A DNA stretch of 64,000 nucleotides from Halobacillus litoralis (GCF_009856415.1 NZ_WMEZ01000006.1:62001-126000); one strand, 5' to 3'. Shown: positions 8,838 to 17,894, numbered from the stretch's first letter. Translations and numbers: made by a program. Notes: generated from the sequence alone by a model not told the origin.

Positions 8838-8866
8838 TTGTAAATCTTGGACAACTTTGATACAAT
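8838..8866 (+). promoter_or_regulatory. Promoter of the rpsF-ssb-rpsR operon
   Basis: TTGTAA (8838-8843), 17-base spacer, TACAAT (8861-8866). It lies just upstream of the S6:S18 leader hairpin. Confidence 0.7.
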
Positions 8867-8899
8867 ACTAAATTGTGAGTAATTCAATGAAGATTACTC

Positions 8900-8931
8900 C
8901 TTGCTCCTTTGATAGAAAAGGAGCCGTCAAG
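8900..8931 (+). promoter_or_regulatory. S6:S18 autoregulatory RNA leader
   Basis: CTTG (8900-8903) pairs with CAAG (8928-8931) and CTCCTTT (8904-8910) pairs with AAAGGAG (8917-8923). The only unpaired bases on the 3' side are CCGT (8924-8927). A helix with a bulged CCG just before rpsF is the described binding site of the S6:S18 heterodimer, which represses its own operon. It lies 21 bases before the rpsF start. Confidence 0.8.
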
Positions 8932-8952
8932 TCCATAAGGAGGTGAAAACGG

Positions 8953-9246
8953 ATGAGTAGAAAATACGAAATCATGTATATCATCCGCCCAGATATCGAG
9001 GAGGAAGCGAAAACATCTGTCAAAGATCGTTTCAGCAAAATCCTAACAGATAACGGAGCGGAGATTGAAGAAGTTAAAGAAGTTGGCAAGCGTCGTCTTG
9101 CTTACGAAATTAACGACTACCGTGATGGGATCTATGTAACAGTTGATTTCACAGGTACACGTGATGCAATCAACGAATTCGACCGTCAAGCGAAGTTCAC
9201 GGATGATATTATCCGCCACATCGCTGTACGTGAAGATGACAAATAA
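8953..9246 (+). CDS. rpsF: 30S ribosomal protein bS6
   Basis: 97 residues, normal length for bS6. The sequence [15 protein letters not shown] at the start, the [19 protein letters not shown] strand region and the closing DIIRHIAVR are characteristic. It binds bS18 on the 30S platform. The ATG follows AGGAGGTGAAAACGG. First gene of rpsF-ssb-rpsR; expression is probably limited by S6:S18 binding to the hairpin at 8900-8931. Confidence 0.98.
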   Translation: MSRKYEIMYIIRPDIEEEAKTSVKDRFSKILTDNGAEIEEVKEVGKRRLAYEINDYRDGIYVTVDFTGTRDAINEFDRQAKFTDDIIRHIAVREDDK

Positions 9247-9258
9247 GGAGTGGTTCTG

Positions 9259-9753
9259 ATGTTAAATCGTGTCGTATTAGCCGGCAGATTGACGAAGGAT
9301 CCTGATTTACGCTATACGCCAAACGGAGTAGCTGTCGCCAACTTTACTATCGCCGTAAACCGTCCATTTTCCAACAACTCAGGAGATCGCGATGCCGATT
9401 TCATTAACTGTGTCGTTTGGAGACGAGCGGCTGAGAACTTGGCTAACTTTATGAGTAAAGGTAGTCTTGTCGGTGTTGACGGACGCTTACAGTCCCGCAG
9501 CTTCGATAACCAAGAAGGTAAGCGTGTATTTGTAACAGAAGTTGTTGCAGATAGCGTGCAGTTCCTAGAATCCAAAGGTGCTTCCCAAGGTGGCGGTAAC
9601 CGTGGAGGTTCAGGATTCCAACCAAATCAGAATCAACAACCATCAGGAAACAACTTCGGTTCTAATAACAACAATAATAACCAACGAAATGACGACCCAT
9701 TCGCAGATAATGGGGAGCCAATCGATATATCAGATGATGATCTACCATTCTAA
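9259..9753 (+). CDS. ssb: Single-stranded DNA-binding protein SSB
   Basis: 164 residues: an N-terminal OB fold ([20 protein letters not shown], then [19 protein letters not shown]), a Gly/Asn/Gln-rich flexible linker, and the acidic C-terminal tip DDDLPF that binds partner proteins. It coats single-stranded DNA in replication and repair. I start at ATG 9259, 8 bases after AAGGAG; an upstream in-frame GTG lies too close to the ribosome site. It lies between rpsF and rpsR, as in other Firmicutes. Confidence 0.97.
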   Translation: MLNRVVLAGRLTKDPDLRYTPNGVAVANFTIAVNRPFSNNSGDRDADFINCVVWRRAAENLANFMSKGSLVGVDGRLQSRSFDNQEGKRVFVTEVVADSVQFLESKGASQGGGNRGGSGFQPNQNQQPSGNNFGSNNNNNNQRNDDPFADNGEPIDISDDDLPF

Positions 9754-9774
9754 ATAGAAAGGAGTGAATGCTAC

Positions 9775-10002
9775 ATGGCACGTCGTGGACGCGGAAAACG
9801 TAAAAAGGTGTGTTTCTTCACAGCTAACGGAATTACACACATCGACTTTAAAGATGTGGATTTGCTAAAACGTTTCGTCTCTGACCGTGGAAAAATTCTT
9901 CCTCGTCGAGTAACTGGAACGTCTGCAAAATATCAGCGTAAATTGACGAAAGCGATCAAACGCGCTCGTACAATGGCCCTACTTCCTTACACTACAGAGT
10001 AA
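9775..10002 (+). CDS. rpsR: 30S ribosomal protein bS18
   Basis: 75 residues, the normal size. It shows the basic N terminus [11 protein letters not shown], the KVCFFT strand, and [27 protein letters not shown] plus [20 protein letters not shown], diagnostic of bS18. It pairs with bS6 on the 30S platform. ATG 9775 follows AAAGGAGTGAATGCTAC. Last gene of the operon. Confidence 0.98.
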   Translation: MARRGRGKRKKVCFFTANGITHIDFKDVDLLKRFVSDRGKILPRRVTGTSAKYQRKLTKAIKRARTMALLPYTTE

Positions 10003-10014
10003 GAGTAGCGTCGC

Positions 10015-10056
10015 AAACCCCTTGATAGCTCTCATGAGCCCTCAAGGGGTTTTTTA
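10015..10056 (+). terminator. Terminator of the rpsF-ssb-rpsR operon
   Basis: AAACCCCTTGA (10015-10025) pairs perfectly with TCAAGGGGTTT (10042-10052), followed by T. Confidence 0.9.
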
Positions 10057-10086
10057 TATGTTTATTTCTTATTAATGAATATGCAG

Positions 10087-10243
10087 GATTGTGGAAGATT
10101 TGATTTCGAGACTTTTGTTGGAGTTAAGGGCGGAGGGAAACAGTTCGCTTTCCGTGGGCGAGTGATGAGCCTCCTCGAGCTATTCCCCGCAGCCCCATCC
10201 ACTCAAAAACATCTCGAAACTGAGTCTTCAAGAATAGGGAGCT
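10087..10243 (+). repeat. MITE-like intergenic element, copy 2 (157 bp)
   Basis: The left end (GATTGTGGAAGATTTGATTT...) and the reverse complement of the right end (AGCTCCCTATTCTTGAAGAC...) form imperfect inverted repeats of about 28 bases sharing GAAGA and TTTCGAGA. The interior has a conserved GCTTTCCGTGGG ... TTCCCCGCAGCC block, also able to pair. The same layout recurs at 30651-30815. It encodes no transposase. An ORF that crosses it has no ribosome site and is not a gene. Confidence 0.75.
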
Positions 10244-10272
10244 ATTACGCAACAAATAATTTTCCCCTGTTG

Positions 10273-10320
10273 AAAAAACACGGCTGCTTCTCCAAATTTG
10301 GAAAAGCAGCCGTGTTTTTT
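10273..10320. terminator. Bidirectional terminator between the repeat element and nsrR
   Basis: AAAAAACACGGCTGCTT (10273-10289) and its exact complement (10304-10320) flank a short loop. T-runs occur on both strands. It terminates nsrR, which ends at 10324 on the minus strand. Confidence 0.9.
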
Positions 10321-10323
10321 ATA

Positions 10324-10761
10324 TTATTTGAGTCCCATTAAGGCTCTCAGCTCTTGTCTGTTCGTCAGCAAGTCTTCCAGTGTATATTTATCTAGTACGC
10401 TTAGAAAAGCCCGTAAGGCTTCGTGAAGGACGCCTTTCAGCTTACATGCCGGGGTGATGACGCAATAGTTGGTGGCACAGTCAAAGCATTCGAGCAAGTG
10501 AAAATCGTCTTCCATAGCACGGACAACGCTTCCTATGTTGATGTCTGCTGGGTCTTTCGCCAGGCGGATGCCACCGGAGCGTCCCCGGAGGGTTTCAATC
10601 AACTCTAGTTTATTCAACTCGTGGATGATCTTCCCTAAATGATTTTCGGATATGTGAAATACCTCGGAAATCTCTTTTTTATTCGCAAGCTCGCCATCTC
10701 GTTTCGATGCAGTAAAAATCAGAACTCTCAGAGCATAATCGGTGTATTTCTTGAGACGCAT
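10324..10761 (-). CDS. nsrR: Nitric oxide-sensing repressor NsrR (Rrf2 family)
   Basis: 145 residues with an N-terminal winged helix-turn-helix (MRLKKYTDYALRVL; KKEISEVFHISENHLGKIIHELNKL) and the Rrf2 signature RGRSGGIRLAK. Three cysteines in the C-terminal half, in CATNYCVITPACKLKG with a further ECFDC, match the iron-sulfur ligands of NsrR rather than those of IscR or CymR. NO attack on the cluster relieves repression. It is divergent from hmp and separated from it by two operator-like sequences, the same arrangement as the NsrR-Hmp module of other Bacillaceae. Confidence 0.9.
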   Translation of the reverse strand: MRLKKYTDYALRVLIFTASKRDGELANKKEISEVFHISENHLGKIIHELNKLELIETLRGRSGGIRLAKDPADINIGSVVRAMEDDFHLLECFDCATNYCVITPACKLKGVLHEALRAFLSVLDKYTLEDLLTNRQELRALMGLK

Positions 10762-10850
10762 CTATTCTAACCCTCATTTTTGTTTTTTTATTATCTTATC
10801 ATAATCCGTCCTGGCTGTCTTACATGGGAATGTTTTGTATTCTGTCACAA

Positions 10851-10873
10851 AAGATGTATTTTAAATATTGCTT
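10851..10873. promoter_or_regulatory. NsrR operator 1 (degenerate) upstream of hmp
   Basis: The left half AAGATGTATTT matches the NsrR consensus half site; the right half AAATATTGCTT is degenerate. It overlaps the -35 box of hmp. Confidence 0.6.
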
Positions 10874-10897
10874 TTGCATGGGGGAACTTCTTATAAT
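10868..10897 (+). promoter_or_regulatory. Promoter of hmp
   Basis: TTGCTT (10868-10873), 18-base spacer, TATAAT (10892-10897). Both flanks are covered by NsrR-type operators. Confidence 0.75.
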
Positions 10898-10898
10898 A

Positions 10899-10921
10899 AA
10901 GATGTATATAAAATACATCAA
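10899..10921. promoter_or_regulatory. NsrR operator 2 at the hmp transcription start
   Basis: A 23-bp inverted repeat with arms GATGTAT and ATACATC around AT-rich centre, fitting the NsrR consensus (half site AAGATGYATTT). It begins two bases after the -10 box, so binding would block initiation. Confidence 0.8.
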
Positions 10922-10943
10922 TTAATAAAAGGGGTTTTTAAGT

Positions 10944-12161
10944 ATGTCTACGAAGGCGACTGAAATTCTCGATCAACAGACGATAAAAACGATTAAATCA
11001 ACCGTTCCTGTACTAGCAGAACATGGAGAAGCGATTACGAGTCACTTTTACAAGCGGATGTTTGAAGATCACCCAGAGTTGAAAAATATTTTTAACCAGA
11101 CACACCAGCGTGCGGGGGATCAGCCAAAGGCGCTTGCCAATACGGTTTATGCAGCTGCTCAATACATTGATCAACTCGAGGTCATTTTGCCGCGTGTTAA
11201 ACAGATTGCCGAAAAGCACCGTAGTCTAAACGTAAAACCGGAACATTACCCGATTGTAGGAGAATACTTATTAAAAGCCATTAAAGAGGTCCTTGGGGAT
11301 GCGGCTAACGATGACATTATCGAAGCGTGGGGAAAAGCTTATGGTGTCATTGCGGATGCTTTTATTGGGGTGGAAAAAGAGTTGTACGAGGAAGCAGAAC
11401 AGCAAAAAGGTGGCTGGACCGGCTACCGCTTATTCGATGTGGTAGATAAGGTTAAAGAGAGTGAGGAGATCACCTCTTTCTATTTGGAACCAAAAGACGG
11501 AAAAGCATTACCTACGTACAAACCTGGTCAGTATTTAACCATCAAGGCAGAAATCCCAGGGGAAACCTATACGCACCTTAGACAGTACAGCCTTTCTGAT
11601 GCCCCGGGAAAATCATACTACAGAATTAGTGTTAAAAAAGAAAAAGGGCTCTTGAATCACCCTGATGGCATGGTTTCTTCCTGGTTACATGATCAAGTGA
11701 ACCCTGGGGATTCGATCCCTGTTAGTGCCCCAGCAGGCGACTTTTATTTGGATAACCATAAGCGGCCACTTGTTTTAATTAGTGGTGGTGTAGGTCTCAC
11801 TCCTTTGATGAGCATGTGGAAATATGCGGAGAAGGCCCAGCCGGATCGACCGGTTCATTTCATTCACGCTGCTAGAAACGGCCGTGTTCATGCGTTTAAA
11901 GAGGAAATTGAAAATTCGAAACCGGGGACGGCTCATCTCATTTACGAAAAGCCTGAGGAGAGAGATGTGTTGAAAGGACTGCACAAATCAGAAGGCTATA
12001 TTACGCTTGATTGGCTGAAGACGGTTGTTCCTGAGGATGCGGAATTTTACTTCTGCGGACCAGAAGGGTTCATGAAGGCTGTTTATGGCATGCTGAATCG
12101 TTGGGGTGTTCCTGAAGATCGTGTTCATTATGAGTTTTTTGGACCTCAAGGAGAGTTATAA
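10944..12161 (+). CDS. hmp: Flavohemoglobin, nitric oxide dioxygenase
   Basis: 405 residues in the classic three-domain order: globin (about 1-140, with [15 protein letters not shown] carrying the proximal His), FAD-binding domain (about 150-260, with LRQYSLSD, the RxYS flavin motif), and NAD-binding domain (about 265-400, [14 protein letters not shown] and [13 protein letters not shown], ending HYEFFGP). It converts NO and O2 to nitrate using NAD(P)H. ATG 10944 follows AAAAGGGG. Regulation by NsrR is supported by the divergent nsrR gene and two operators. A strong terminator follows. Confidence 0.97.
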   Translation: MSTKATEILDQQTIKTIKSTVPVLAEHGEAITSHFYKRMFEDHPELKNIFNQTHQRAGDQPKALANTVYAAAQYIDQLEVILPRVKQIAEKHRSLNVKPEHYPIVGEYLLKAIKEVLGDAANDDIIEAWGKAYGVIADAFIGVEKELYEEAEQQKGGWTGYRLFDVVDKVKESEEITSFYLEPKDGKALPTYKPGQYLTIKAEIPGETYTHLRQYSLSDAPGKSYYRISVKKEKGLLNHPDGMVSSWLHDQVNPGDSIPVSAPAGDFYLDNHKRPLVLISGGVGLTPLMSMWKYAEKAQPDRPVHFIHAARNGRVHAFKEEIENSKPGTAHLIYEKPEERDVLKGLHKSEGYITLDWLKTVVPEDAEFYFCGPEGFMKAVYGMLNRWGVPEDRVHYEFFGPQGEL

Positions 12162-12204
12162 AAAAGAGGCGGAATCACATTGTGATTCCGCCTCTTTTTT
12201 TATC
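12161..12204 (+). terminator. Terminator after hmp
   Basis: AAAAAGAGGCGGAATCACA (from 12161) meets its perfect complement directly downstream, ending in a long T-run. Confidence 0.92.
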
Positions 12205-12240
12205 AGGACAAATTCCCATAAGCCCCTTAGTCTTTGTCTT

Positions 12241-12870
12241 TTATGAACAGGAAGGGGCCACGGGCTGCAGGCGCTGATCGAATTTGTTGATTTGCCCCAT
12301 GAACCCTTGAATGACTGGACCACTGAACAGCGTAATCATTACAGTCCCTATGCCGATTGCCCCGCTGAAGATGAAAGCAAGAATTACAAGAAGGATACTG
12401 ATGAGTGCCCTCGAGATAGATACGTTCCAACCTGTGAGTTTACTGACAACGAGCATCATCCGGTCGAATGGGTTCGGGGCGAAGTCTGCTTGAAGGTTAA
12501 GCGCAATACCGAAGCCTGCAATGATCATTCCAGCAACAAGGCAGATCATTTGCGTCCAGAATACATCCGGATGAATTGTATCGCGGATCGTGAAGACCCA
12601 AAAATCGATACCGATTCCTGTTAAAAGAGATGTGGCTAAAGCAAGGAGCTCTGGTCGTCTCTTTTCTGCAATGGCATTAAATACGATCATGCTGAAACCG
12701 ACGACGATCTCCCAACTCCCGATCGTCAATCCGAACGTCCGGTGCAGACCGACGAGAAGAGCATCAAAAGGAGACGTACCTTGTGCAGACTGGATGGTCA
12801 ACGCGATGCCAAGGGTCATAATCATAATGCCTACCGTATAATACATCGTCCTCATATAGATGCGCTTCAT
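12241..12870 (-). CDS. YczE/YyaS/YitT family membrane protein
   Basis: About 209 residues with five or six hydrophobic helices. The segment TLGIALTIQSAQGTSPFDALLVGL (near 20-43) and its echo GFGIALNLQADFAPNPFDRMMLVV (near 130-153) mark an internal duplication typical of the YczE/YyaS family. Function is not established; B. subtilis YczE is linked to surfactin production. I start at ATG 12868-12870, 9 bases after GGAG; two more upstream in-frame ATGs are too close to or ahead of that site. It is transcribed against hmp and stands alone. Confidence 0.78.
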   Translation of the reverse strand: MKRIYMRTMYYTVGIMIMTLGIALTIQSAQGTSPFDALLVGLHRTFGLTIGSWEIVVGFSMIVFNAIAEKRRPELLALATSLLTGIGIDFWVFTIRDTIHPDVFWTQMICLVAGMIIAGFGIALNLQADFAPNPFDRMMLVVSKLTGWNVSISRALISILLVILAFIFSGAIGIGTVMITLFSGPVIQGFMGQINKFDQRLQPVAPSCS

Positions 12871-12948
12871 GTCCATCCACTCCTTTCTTTTTTTCATACC
12901 TTAGGAGACTATATCGTGAATAGACGGGAAATTTCAAGGCTATGAATG

Positions 12949-12980
12949 TAAAAAAACGGCAGGGAATATCCCTGCCGTTT
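12949..12980 (-). terminator. Terminator of the oppA-like gene
   Basis: On the minus strand AAACGGCAGGGA-TAT-TCCCTGCCG is followed by a T-run (A-run at 12950-12956 on the + strand). Confidence 0.85.
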
Positions 12981-12991
12981 GTGTGATTCGT

Positions 12992-14689
12992 TTATTCTTC
13001 TACATAAGCCCACTTAAATTCAAATTCTGGACCTGTGGCTGTTGTGAAGACACCTTTGATGGTTGGACGGAACAGTTGAGCTTTTGCATCCTGATAGATT
13101 GGAGCTACCGCTTGATCTTCTTCTAGAAGTAGTTTTTCAGCTTCCAAGAATGTTTCATAACGTTTTTCAGGCTCTTGAGCATACTCGCCGTTCGCCTTTT
13201 CGATCAACGCGTCATATTCTTCGCTGGAGTAGCCCATGTTGTTGTTCTGACCATCTGTAAGGTACATGTTCAAGTAAGTGTTCGGATCAACATAGTCTGG
13301 ACCCCATGTAGCAGCTTCCATTTCGAATTCGCCTTCGTTGTCACGACGGACACGTTCTTTAAATGGTACTTCCATCAAGTTGATGGTCACGCCTTCAAGG
13401 TTTTCTTCCAATTGGTTCTTGTAGTAGGCAAGAACGTCTTTGGAAGTTCCTGTATCATCACCAAGAAGTTCGATTTCAACAGAATCGGTACCTAGAGCTT
13501 CCAGGCCTTTCTGCCAATGTTCTTTTGCTTTTTCAACGTTATATTCTACCAACGGACCTTGAGCTTCACGGAAGTCTTGGTCACTGTTCGGCATAGATAC
13601 AAAGTTTGATGGAACATAGCCTTCTGCTGGTACAGATCCATCATTTAAAATGACGTCAACGAGAGACTGACGGTCGATTGCGTATGAAATTGCTTTACGA
13701 ATGTCTGCATTCGCAAGAGCTTCATTATTCTCCTGGTTGAACTTGAAGAAGTATAAGTATGGTTTTTCCGCAACGTTGAAAGCGTCGCTCGTGCGGTACT
13801 GGTCGACGAATTCAGCGTTCAGTTCTGTCTGATCAATCTCACCAGTGTCATAAAGGTTGACCCCTGTAGAAACTTCTTTAATTACTTTTGCATTGATCGT
13901 CTCTAATTGAACAGTGTCTGCATCCCAGTACGTATCACTTTTCTCAACAGTCCAGCCTTCGCCGTGGTTCCACTCCGTCATTTGGAATGGGCCGTTGGAA
14001 ATCGTGTATTCAGCTTCTGTAGCGAACTTGTCGCCCTGCTCTTCTACAAACTTCTGGTTCAAAGGCATGAACGTAATGAATACCGTCATGGATTTGAAGT
14101 ATGGGACAGGTTTTTCAAGTTCGACAACAAGAGTTTTATCATCTTTTGCTGTAGCGCCAAGGTCTTCAAGTTCTGCTTCGCCATCACTGATCGCTTGGGC
14201 ATTTTTAATGATGCCTCCAAGGAAGTAAGGACCGTACTCAGAGCCAACCTCTGGGTCGACAGCTCTTCTCCATGCATATACGAAGTCTTGTGCGGTAACA
14301 GGGTCGCCGTTGGACCATTCCGCATCACGCAATTTAAATGTCCATGTTAGTCCATCTTCACTCACTTCAGAGCTTTCTGCCATTCCGTCTACAAGCTGGC
14401 TGTTCTCATCCAGGCGATAGAGCCCTTCATAAGTCTCCCCAGCCCACTGGAATCCGACAGAATCTGTGATAAGAGATGGATCCATGCTAGGGATCTCACT
14501 TTTCGCTGTTACGGTAATTTCCTGATCTCCTGAAGCTTCTCCCTCGTCTGACTGTTCAGTTGTTTCTTCAGATGTTTCATCCGTGTTTTCTTCACCTGTG
14601 TCTGTTGATGTTTCGCTGTCTCCCCCGCTACAAGCTGCAAGGAACAGTGCGAACATCAGTGCCATTAACACCAATAGATGCTTTCTCAA
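12992..14689 (-). CDS. Oligopeptide ABC transporter substrate-binding lipoprotein (OppA family)
   Basis: 565 residues. A lipoprotein signal MRKHLLVLMALMFALFLAAC ends in the lipobox LAAC, followed by an acidic Ser/Thr/Glu linker (to about residue 60). The mature part is SBP family 5: SVGFQWAGETYEGLYRLD, WSNGDPVTAQDFVYAWRRAVDP, AISYAIDRQSLVDVI and EMEAATWGPDYVDPNTYLNM all match OppA/DppA. It captures peptides at the cell surface for an Opp-type importer. No permease or ATPase genes are adjacent, so it is an orphan binding protein that must use a transporter elsewhere. Its promoter and terminator are both visible. The strongly acidic linker fits a halophile. Confidence 0.93.
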   Translation of the reverse strand: MRKHLLVLMALMFALFLAACSGGDSETSTDTGEENTDETSEETTEQSDEGEASGDQEITVTAKSEIPSMDPSLITDSVGFQWAGETYEGLYRLDENSQLVDGMAESSEVSEDGLTWTFKLRDAEWSNGDPVTAQDFVYAWRRAVDPEVGSEYGPYFLGGIIKNAQAISDGEAELEDLGATAKDDKTLVVELEKPVPYFKSMTVFITFMPLNQKFVEEQGDKFATEAEYTISNGPFQMTEWNHGEGWTVEKSDTYWDADTVQLETINAKVIKEVSTGVNLYDTGEIDQTELNAEFVDQYRTSDAFNVAEKPYLYFFKFNQENNEALANADIRKAISYAIDRQSLVDVILNDGSVPAEGYVPSNFVSMPNSDQDFREAQGPLVEYNVEKAKEHWQKGLEALGTDSVEIELLGDDTGTSKDVLAYYKNQLEENLEGVTINLMEVPFKERVRRDNEGEFEMEAATWGPDYVDPNTYLNMYLTDGQNNNMGYSSEEYDALIEKANGEYAQEPEKRYETFLEAEKLLLEEDQAVAPIYQDAKAQLFRPTIKGVFTTATGPEFEFKWAYVEE

Positions 14690-14736
14690 AGTGAATTCCC
14701 CCTATTTTTAATTTTCTAAAAATAATTACTTTTTGA

Positions 14737-14765
14737 ATTATACAGATAAAAAAGAAAAAAATCAA
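14737..14765 (-). promoter_or_regulatory. Promoter of the oppA-like gene
   Basis: On the minus strand TTGATT (14765-14760), 17-base spacer, TATAAT (14742-14737). Confidence 0.7.
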
Positions 14766-14824
14766 AGTCCTTTATTCGATAAAAATAAGAAAAAAACGTC
14801 GATAAACGGAATTTTCTAATTTAA

Positions 14825-14852
14825 TTGACAATGGTTCTTTCTTTGATAGGAT
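14825..14852 (+). promoter_or_regulatory. Promoter of the aminotransferase-serA operon
   Basis: A consensus -35 TTGACA (14825-14830) with a weak -10 TAGGAT (14847-14852), spacer 16. No T-box or riboswitch is evident between here and the gene. Confidence 0.55.
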
Positions 14853-14936
14853 TAGAGAATATCATTGCTTTTCTAAAGCATAAAAGGATCTATGGAGAAA
14901 AGTGAATCACTGAATATAGAGGAGGTTGAAGGAAGT

Positions 14937-16097
14937 ATGAAACGTGAATGGGATTTGTTGCACACCCCTGGTCCGACGCCGATTCCACCGAGTGTAGAGC
15001 GGAGCATGAATCAACCGATGATTGGTCACCGTGGAGGGAAGGCCAAAGATTTAATCGATGCTATTGCTCCTAAGTTGAAGCCGGTGTTCGGGACATCGGG
15101 TGAGGTGCTTGTCGTTACAGGGAGTGGTACATCTTCTTTGGAGGCATCTGTTGTAAACACGACCAAGCCCGGGGAAAAAGTGATCGTGGTGGTCGCTGGA
15201 GCATTCGGAGATCGTTTTGCCCAAATATGTGAGACGTATGAATTGGATGTGGTACGCGTTGAGGTTCCATGGGGGAAAGCAGTCGAGGTTGCCCAAGTGG
15301 AAGAAGCTCTTCAAGAACATCGCGATACGAAGGCCGTATTCCTTACCCACTGTGAAACATCGACAGGTGTCATGCATCCGGTGGAAAAAGTCGCTGAACG
15401 TGTGAAATCTATGAGTTCCGCACTTGTGATCGTCGATGGGGTTTCTTCTATCGGGGGCGCTGAAGTGAAAATGGATCAGTCTGGAATCGATATCTTAGTT
15501 TCAGGTTCACAAAAAGCGATGATGCTTCCTGCGGGACTTGCGTTTTTGGCTGTCGGAGCACAGGCCTGGTCTGTCATTGATGAAAATCCGCGTCCTCGTT
15601 TTTATTTAGATTTACGGAAATACCGTCAACAGCTTGAAGGAGGCCAGACCCCTTTCACACCTGCTCTTTCCCTTCTTTTCGGTCTCCAGCAGGTCCTTGA
15701 ATTGTTGGAAGAGGAAGGCTTAGATCGGGTTTTTGAACGGCACCAAACAATGAAGGAAATGACACGGGACGCTTGTCGTGCTCTGAACCTGCCTTTGTTG
15801 GTCTCTGACGAAGATGCTTCAGCGACCGTAACATCGATCCGACCAGAATCCTTTGAGGCAGAACAACTCCGAAAAGTGGCGAATGAAGAGTTCGGGCTCA
15901 TTTTAGCTGGCGGACAGAAGCATATGAAGGGTGAAATATTCAGGATTGGACACATGGGATTCTGCCGTCCTGCCAATGTTCTTCAATATATAGGAATTCT
16001 TGAAATCGTCTTGAAACGCTTAGGTCATGAATTCGAACCGGGAGCGGGTGTGGCAGCTGCACAAGCCGCTTATTTGGAACGTACAAGGGAGGAATAG
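14937..16097 (+). CDS. Class V aminotransferase, probably phosphoserine (or serine/alanine-glyoxylate) aminotransferase
   Basis: About 386 residues, PLP-dependent fold type I. HTPGPTPIPPSVERSM near the N terminus, GSGTSSLEASVVN, the cofactor-binding VDGVSSIGG (near 180) and the Schiff-base lysine in SGSQKAMMLPAGLAF place it in the alanine-glyoxylate/serine-pyruvate group. It lies two bases upstream of serA, so a role as the second enzyme of serine synthesis (3-phosphohydroxypyruvate to phosphoserine) is a sound inference; true SerC is a different branch of class V. I start at ATG 14937, after GGAGGTTGAAGGAAG; an upstream ATG (14892) has its ribosome site too close. Confidence 0.85.
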   Translation: MKREWDLLHTPGPTPIPPSVERSMNQPMIGHRGGKAKDLIDAIAPKLKPVFGTSGEVLVVTGSGTSSLEASVVNTTKPGEKVIVVVAGAFGDRFAQICETYELDVVRVEVPWGKAVEVAQVEEALQEHRDTKAVFLTHCETSTGVMHPVEKVAERVKSMSSALVIVDGVSSIGGAEVKMDQSGIDILVSGSQKAMMLPAGLAFLAVGAQAWSVIDENPRPRFYLDLRKYRQQLEGGQTPFTPALSLLFGLQQVLELLEEEGLDRVFERHQTMKEMTRDACRALNLPLLVSDEDASATVTSIRPESFEAEQLRKVANEEFGLILAGGQKHMKGEIFRIGHMGFCRPANVLQYIGILEIVLKRLGHEFEPGAGVAAAQAAYLERTREE

Positions 16098-16099
16098 AG

Positions 16100-17683
16100 A
16101 TGCACCGCGTATTAATTAGTGATCCACTGAGTGAAGATGGAATCAGACCTCTATTAGAGGCGGAAGATATCGAAACCGTCATGAATCCGAACCTATCTCA
16201 TGAGCAATTGTTGGAGGAAATCGGATCGGCAGAAGCGCTGATCGTAAGAAGCCAGACGCAAGTGACAAGAGAAGTCATTGAACATGCCCCTCATTTGAAG
16301 ATTATCGGTCGTGCAGGGGTAGGGGTCGATAATATCGATCTTGATGCGGCAACGGAAAACGGCGTCATCGTCGTGAATGCTCCAGATGGGAATACGATCT
16401 CGACAGCCGAACACACGATGGCGATGCTCATGTCATTAGCTCGGAACATCCCGCAAGCTTATCATCAACTCCAGCAAAAGCGCTGGGAACGTAAAAAATT
16501 CGTCGGTGTTGAGTTGAAAGATAAAGTGCTCGGCATTGTCGGGTTCGGTCGGATCGGTCGAGAAGTCGCCCAGCGTGCTAAAGGTCACCGCATGAAAGTG
16601 ATCGCGTTCGATCCGTTCCTAAATGAAGAAAAAGCTGAAAAAGCAGGAGTCACGCATGGGTCATTAGAGGAAGTCCTCAAACAGGCAGACTTCCTGACTG
16701 TTCATACCCCTCTGATTGAAAAGACGAAGCATCTGATCAATGAAGAGGCCATTGCCATGATGAAGACGGGAGCGCGTATATTGAATTGTGCCCGTGGAGG
16801 TATTGTTGAAGAAAATGCGCTTTATGAAGCAATCCAATCAGGGAAGATCGCTGGGGCTGCGCTTGATGTCTTTGAAGAGGAGCCTGCGACAGAGCATCCG
16901 CTGCTATCCTTGTCGGAAGTGATTGCCACCCCTCACCTCGGAGCAAGTACGATTGAAGCACAGGAAAACGTCGCGACGGACGTCAGCTTTGATGTGTTGG
17001 AACTATTGCGTGGAGGTACAGTGAAGAACCCGGTTAACCTGCCTTCCGTATCATCAGAAATGATGGAGAGGCTCTCTCCTTACTTTAAGCTCTCTGAACG
17101 TTTGGGCGCTTTTTTATCAAAAGTGGTTGAAGGCACACTTGAGCGTGTGAATGTCTACTATAGTGGCGATTTACTTGAAGTTGATACGATGCCACTCACA
17201 CGAATCGCCGTCAAAGGGATATTGAAACGCCATATCGGTGAACGTGTGAATGATGTCAATGCGTTCAAAACAGCTTCTGATAAAGGGATCACGGTAAATG
17301 AGCAGAAGTCGACCCAAACGAAAGGTTTCACGAACTTGATTACCGTTGAAATCGAGACAGATCAGGAAAAACGCAGCCTTGCCGGTACGCTGTTGAACGG
17401 TTTAGGTGCACGTATCGTCCAGTTTGATCAGTATTCCATTGATGTTGTTCCAGAGGGTCATCTCGTCGTTATTCGCCACACCGACCAGCCAGGTGCGATC
17501 GGTCGCGTGGGGAGTTTACTTGCCGAACATGAAATCAATATTGCAACCATGCAGGTTGGCCGTACGAATGAAGGTGGAGAAGCTGTCATGGTGCTGACAG
17601 TAGACAAACCGGTTGAAGGGAATTGTAACGATAAGCTTGCTCAGATTGCAGATATCAAAAAAGTACAGTGTTTGACCATTTAA
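16100..17683 (+). CDS. serA: D-3-phosphoglycerate dehydrogenase
   Basis: 527 residues, the long SerA form. It starts with the substrate domain, then the NAD domain [20 protein letters not shown] (about 142-161), the signature [13 protein letters not shown] with catalytic Arg (near 229-241), and the Glu/His pair ending in ATPHLGAST. An intervening domain and a C-terminal ACT domain ([29 protein letters not shown], residues about 458-486) follow, so serine feedback is likely. It makes 3-phosphohydroxypyruvate, first step of serine synthesis. ATG 16100 lies two bases after the stop of the aminotransferase, with GGGAGGAA as ribosome site. Confidence 0.97.
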   Translation: MHRVLISDPLSEDGIRPLLEAEDIETVMNPNLSHEQLLEEIGSAEALIVRSQTQVTREVIEHAPHLKIIGRAGVGVDNIDLDAATENGVIVVNAPDGNTISTAEHTMAMLMSLARNIPQAYHQLQQKRWERKKFVGVELKDKVLGIVGFGRIGREVAQRAKGHRMKVIAFDPFLNEEKAEKAGVTHGSLEEVLKQADFLTVHTPLIEKTKHLINEEAIAMMKTGARILNCARGGIVEENALYEAIQSGKIAGAALDVFEEEPATEHPLLSLSEVIATPHLGASTIEAQENVATDVSFDVLELLRGGTVKNPVNLPSVSSEMMERLSPYFKLSERLGAFLSKVVEGTLERVNVYYSGDLLEVDTMPLTRIAVKGILKRHIGERVNDVNAFKTASDKGITVNEQKSTQTKGFTNLITVEIETDQEKRSLAGTLLNGLGARIVQFDQYSIDVVPEGHLVVIRHTDQPGAIGRVGSLLAEHEINIATMQVGRTNEGGEAVMVLTVDKPVEGNCNDKLAQIADIKKVQCLTI

Positions 17684-17737
17684 TGATATCCAGACTTGAG
17701 TTGCTCATCCGAAAATCCGTGATTACTTAATAGATGG

Positions 17738-17768
17738 AAAAGACAAACCTCGACAGGTTTGTCTTTTT
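17738..17768 (+). terminator. Terminator after serA
   Basis: AAGACAAACCT-CGAC-AGGTTTGTCTTTTT, a perfect stem with a T tail. Confidence 0.9.
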
Positions 17769-17823
17769 ATTATGGAAAAAAGCGATGGCATTTTATTATT
17801 TTGTAATACCTAGAACAGAAGCT

Positions 17824-17852
17824 TTGACTTTGAGACTTTCTCTTGTTAAATT
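17824..17852 (+). promoter_or_regulatory. Promoter of the AbgT transporter gene
   Basis: TTGACT (17824-17829), 17-base spacer, TAAATT (17847-17852), 42 bases before the start. Confidence 0.65.
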
Positions 17853-17894
17853 TAATCCCGACTAAACACATAGACTTTATGGGGAGGGTATATA

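Noticed and set aside
10075-10341. 88-residue ORF across the repeat element
   Set aside because: No ribosome site, it spans a dispersed repeat and a terminator, and the composition is not protein-like.
11601-11614. Further Noc site around CCCCGGGAAAAT in hmp
   Set aside because: Three or more mismatches to the consensus.
14690-14936. T-box or riboswitch in front of the serine operon
   Set aside because: Too little leader RNA and no specifier loop, T-box sequence or terminator hairpin.
17813-17850. Fourth copy of the element end (GAAGCTTTGACTTTGAGACTTT)
   Set aside because: Similarity is limited and the segment is better explained as the abgT promoter.
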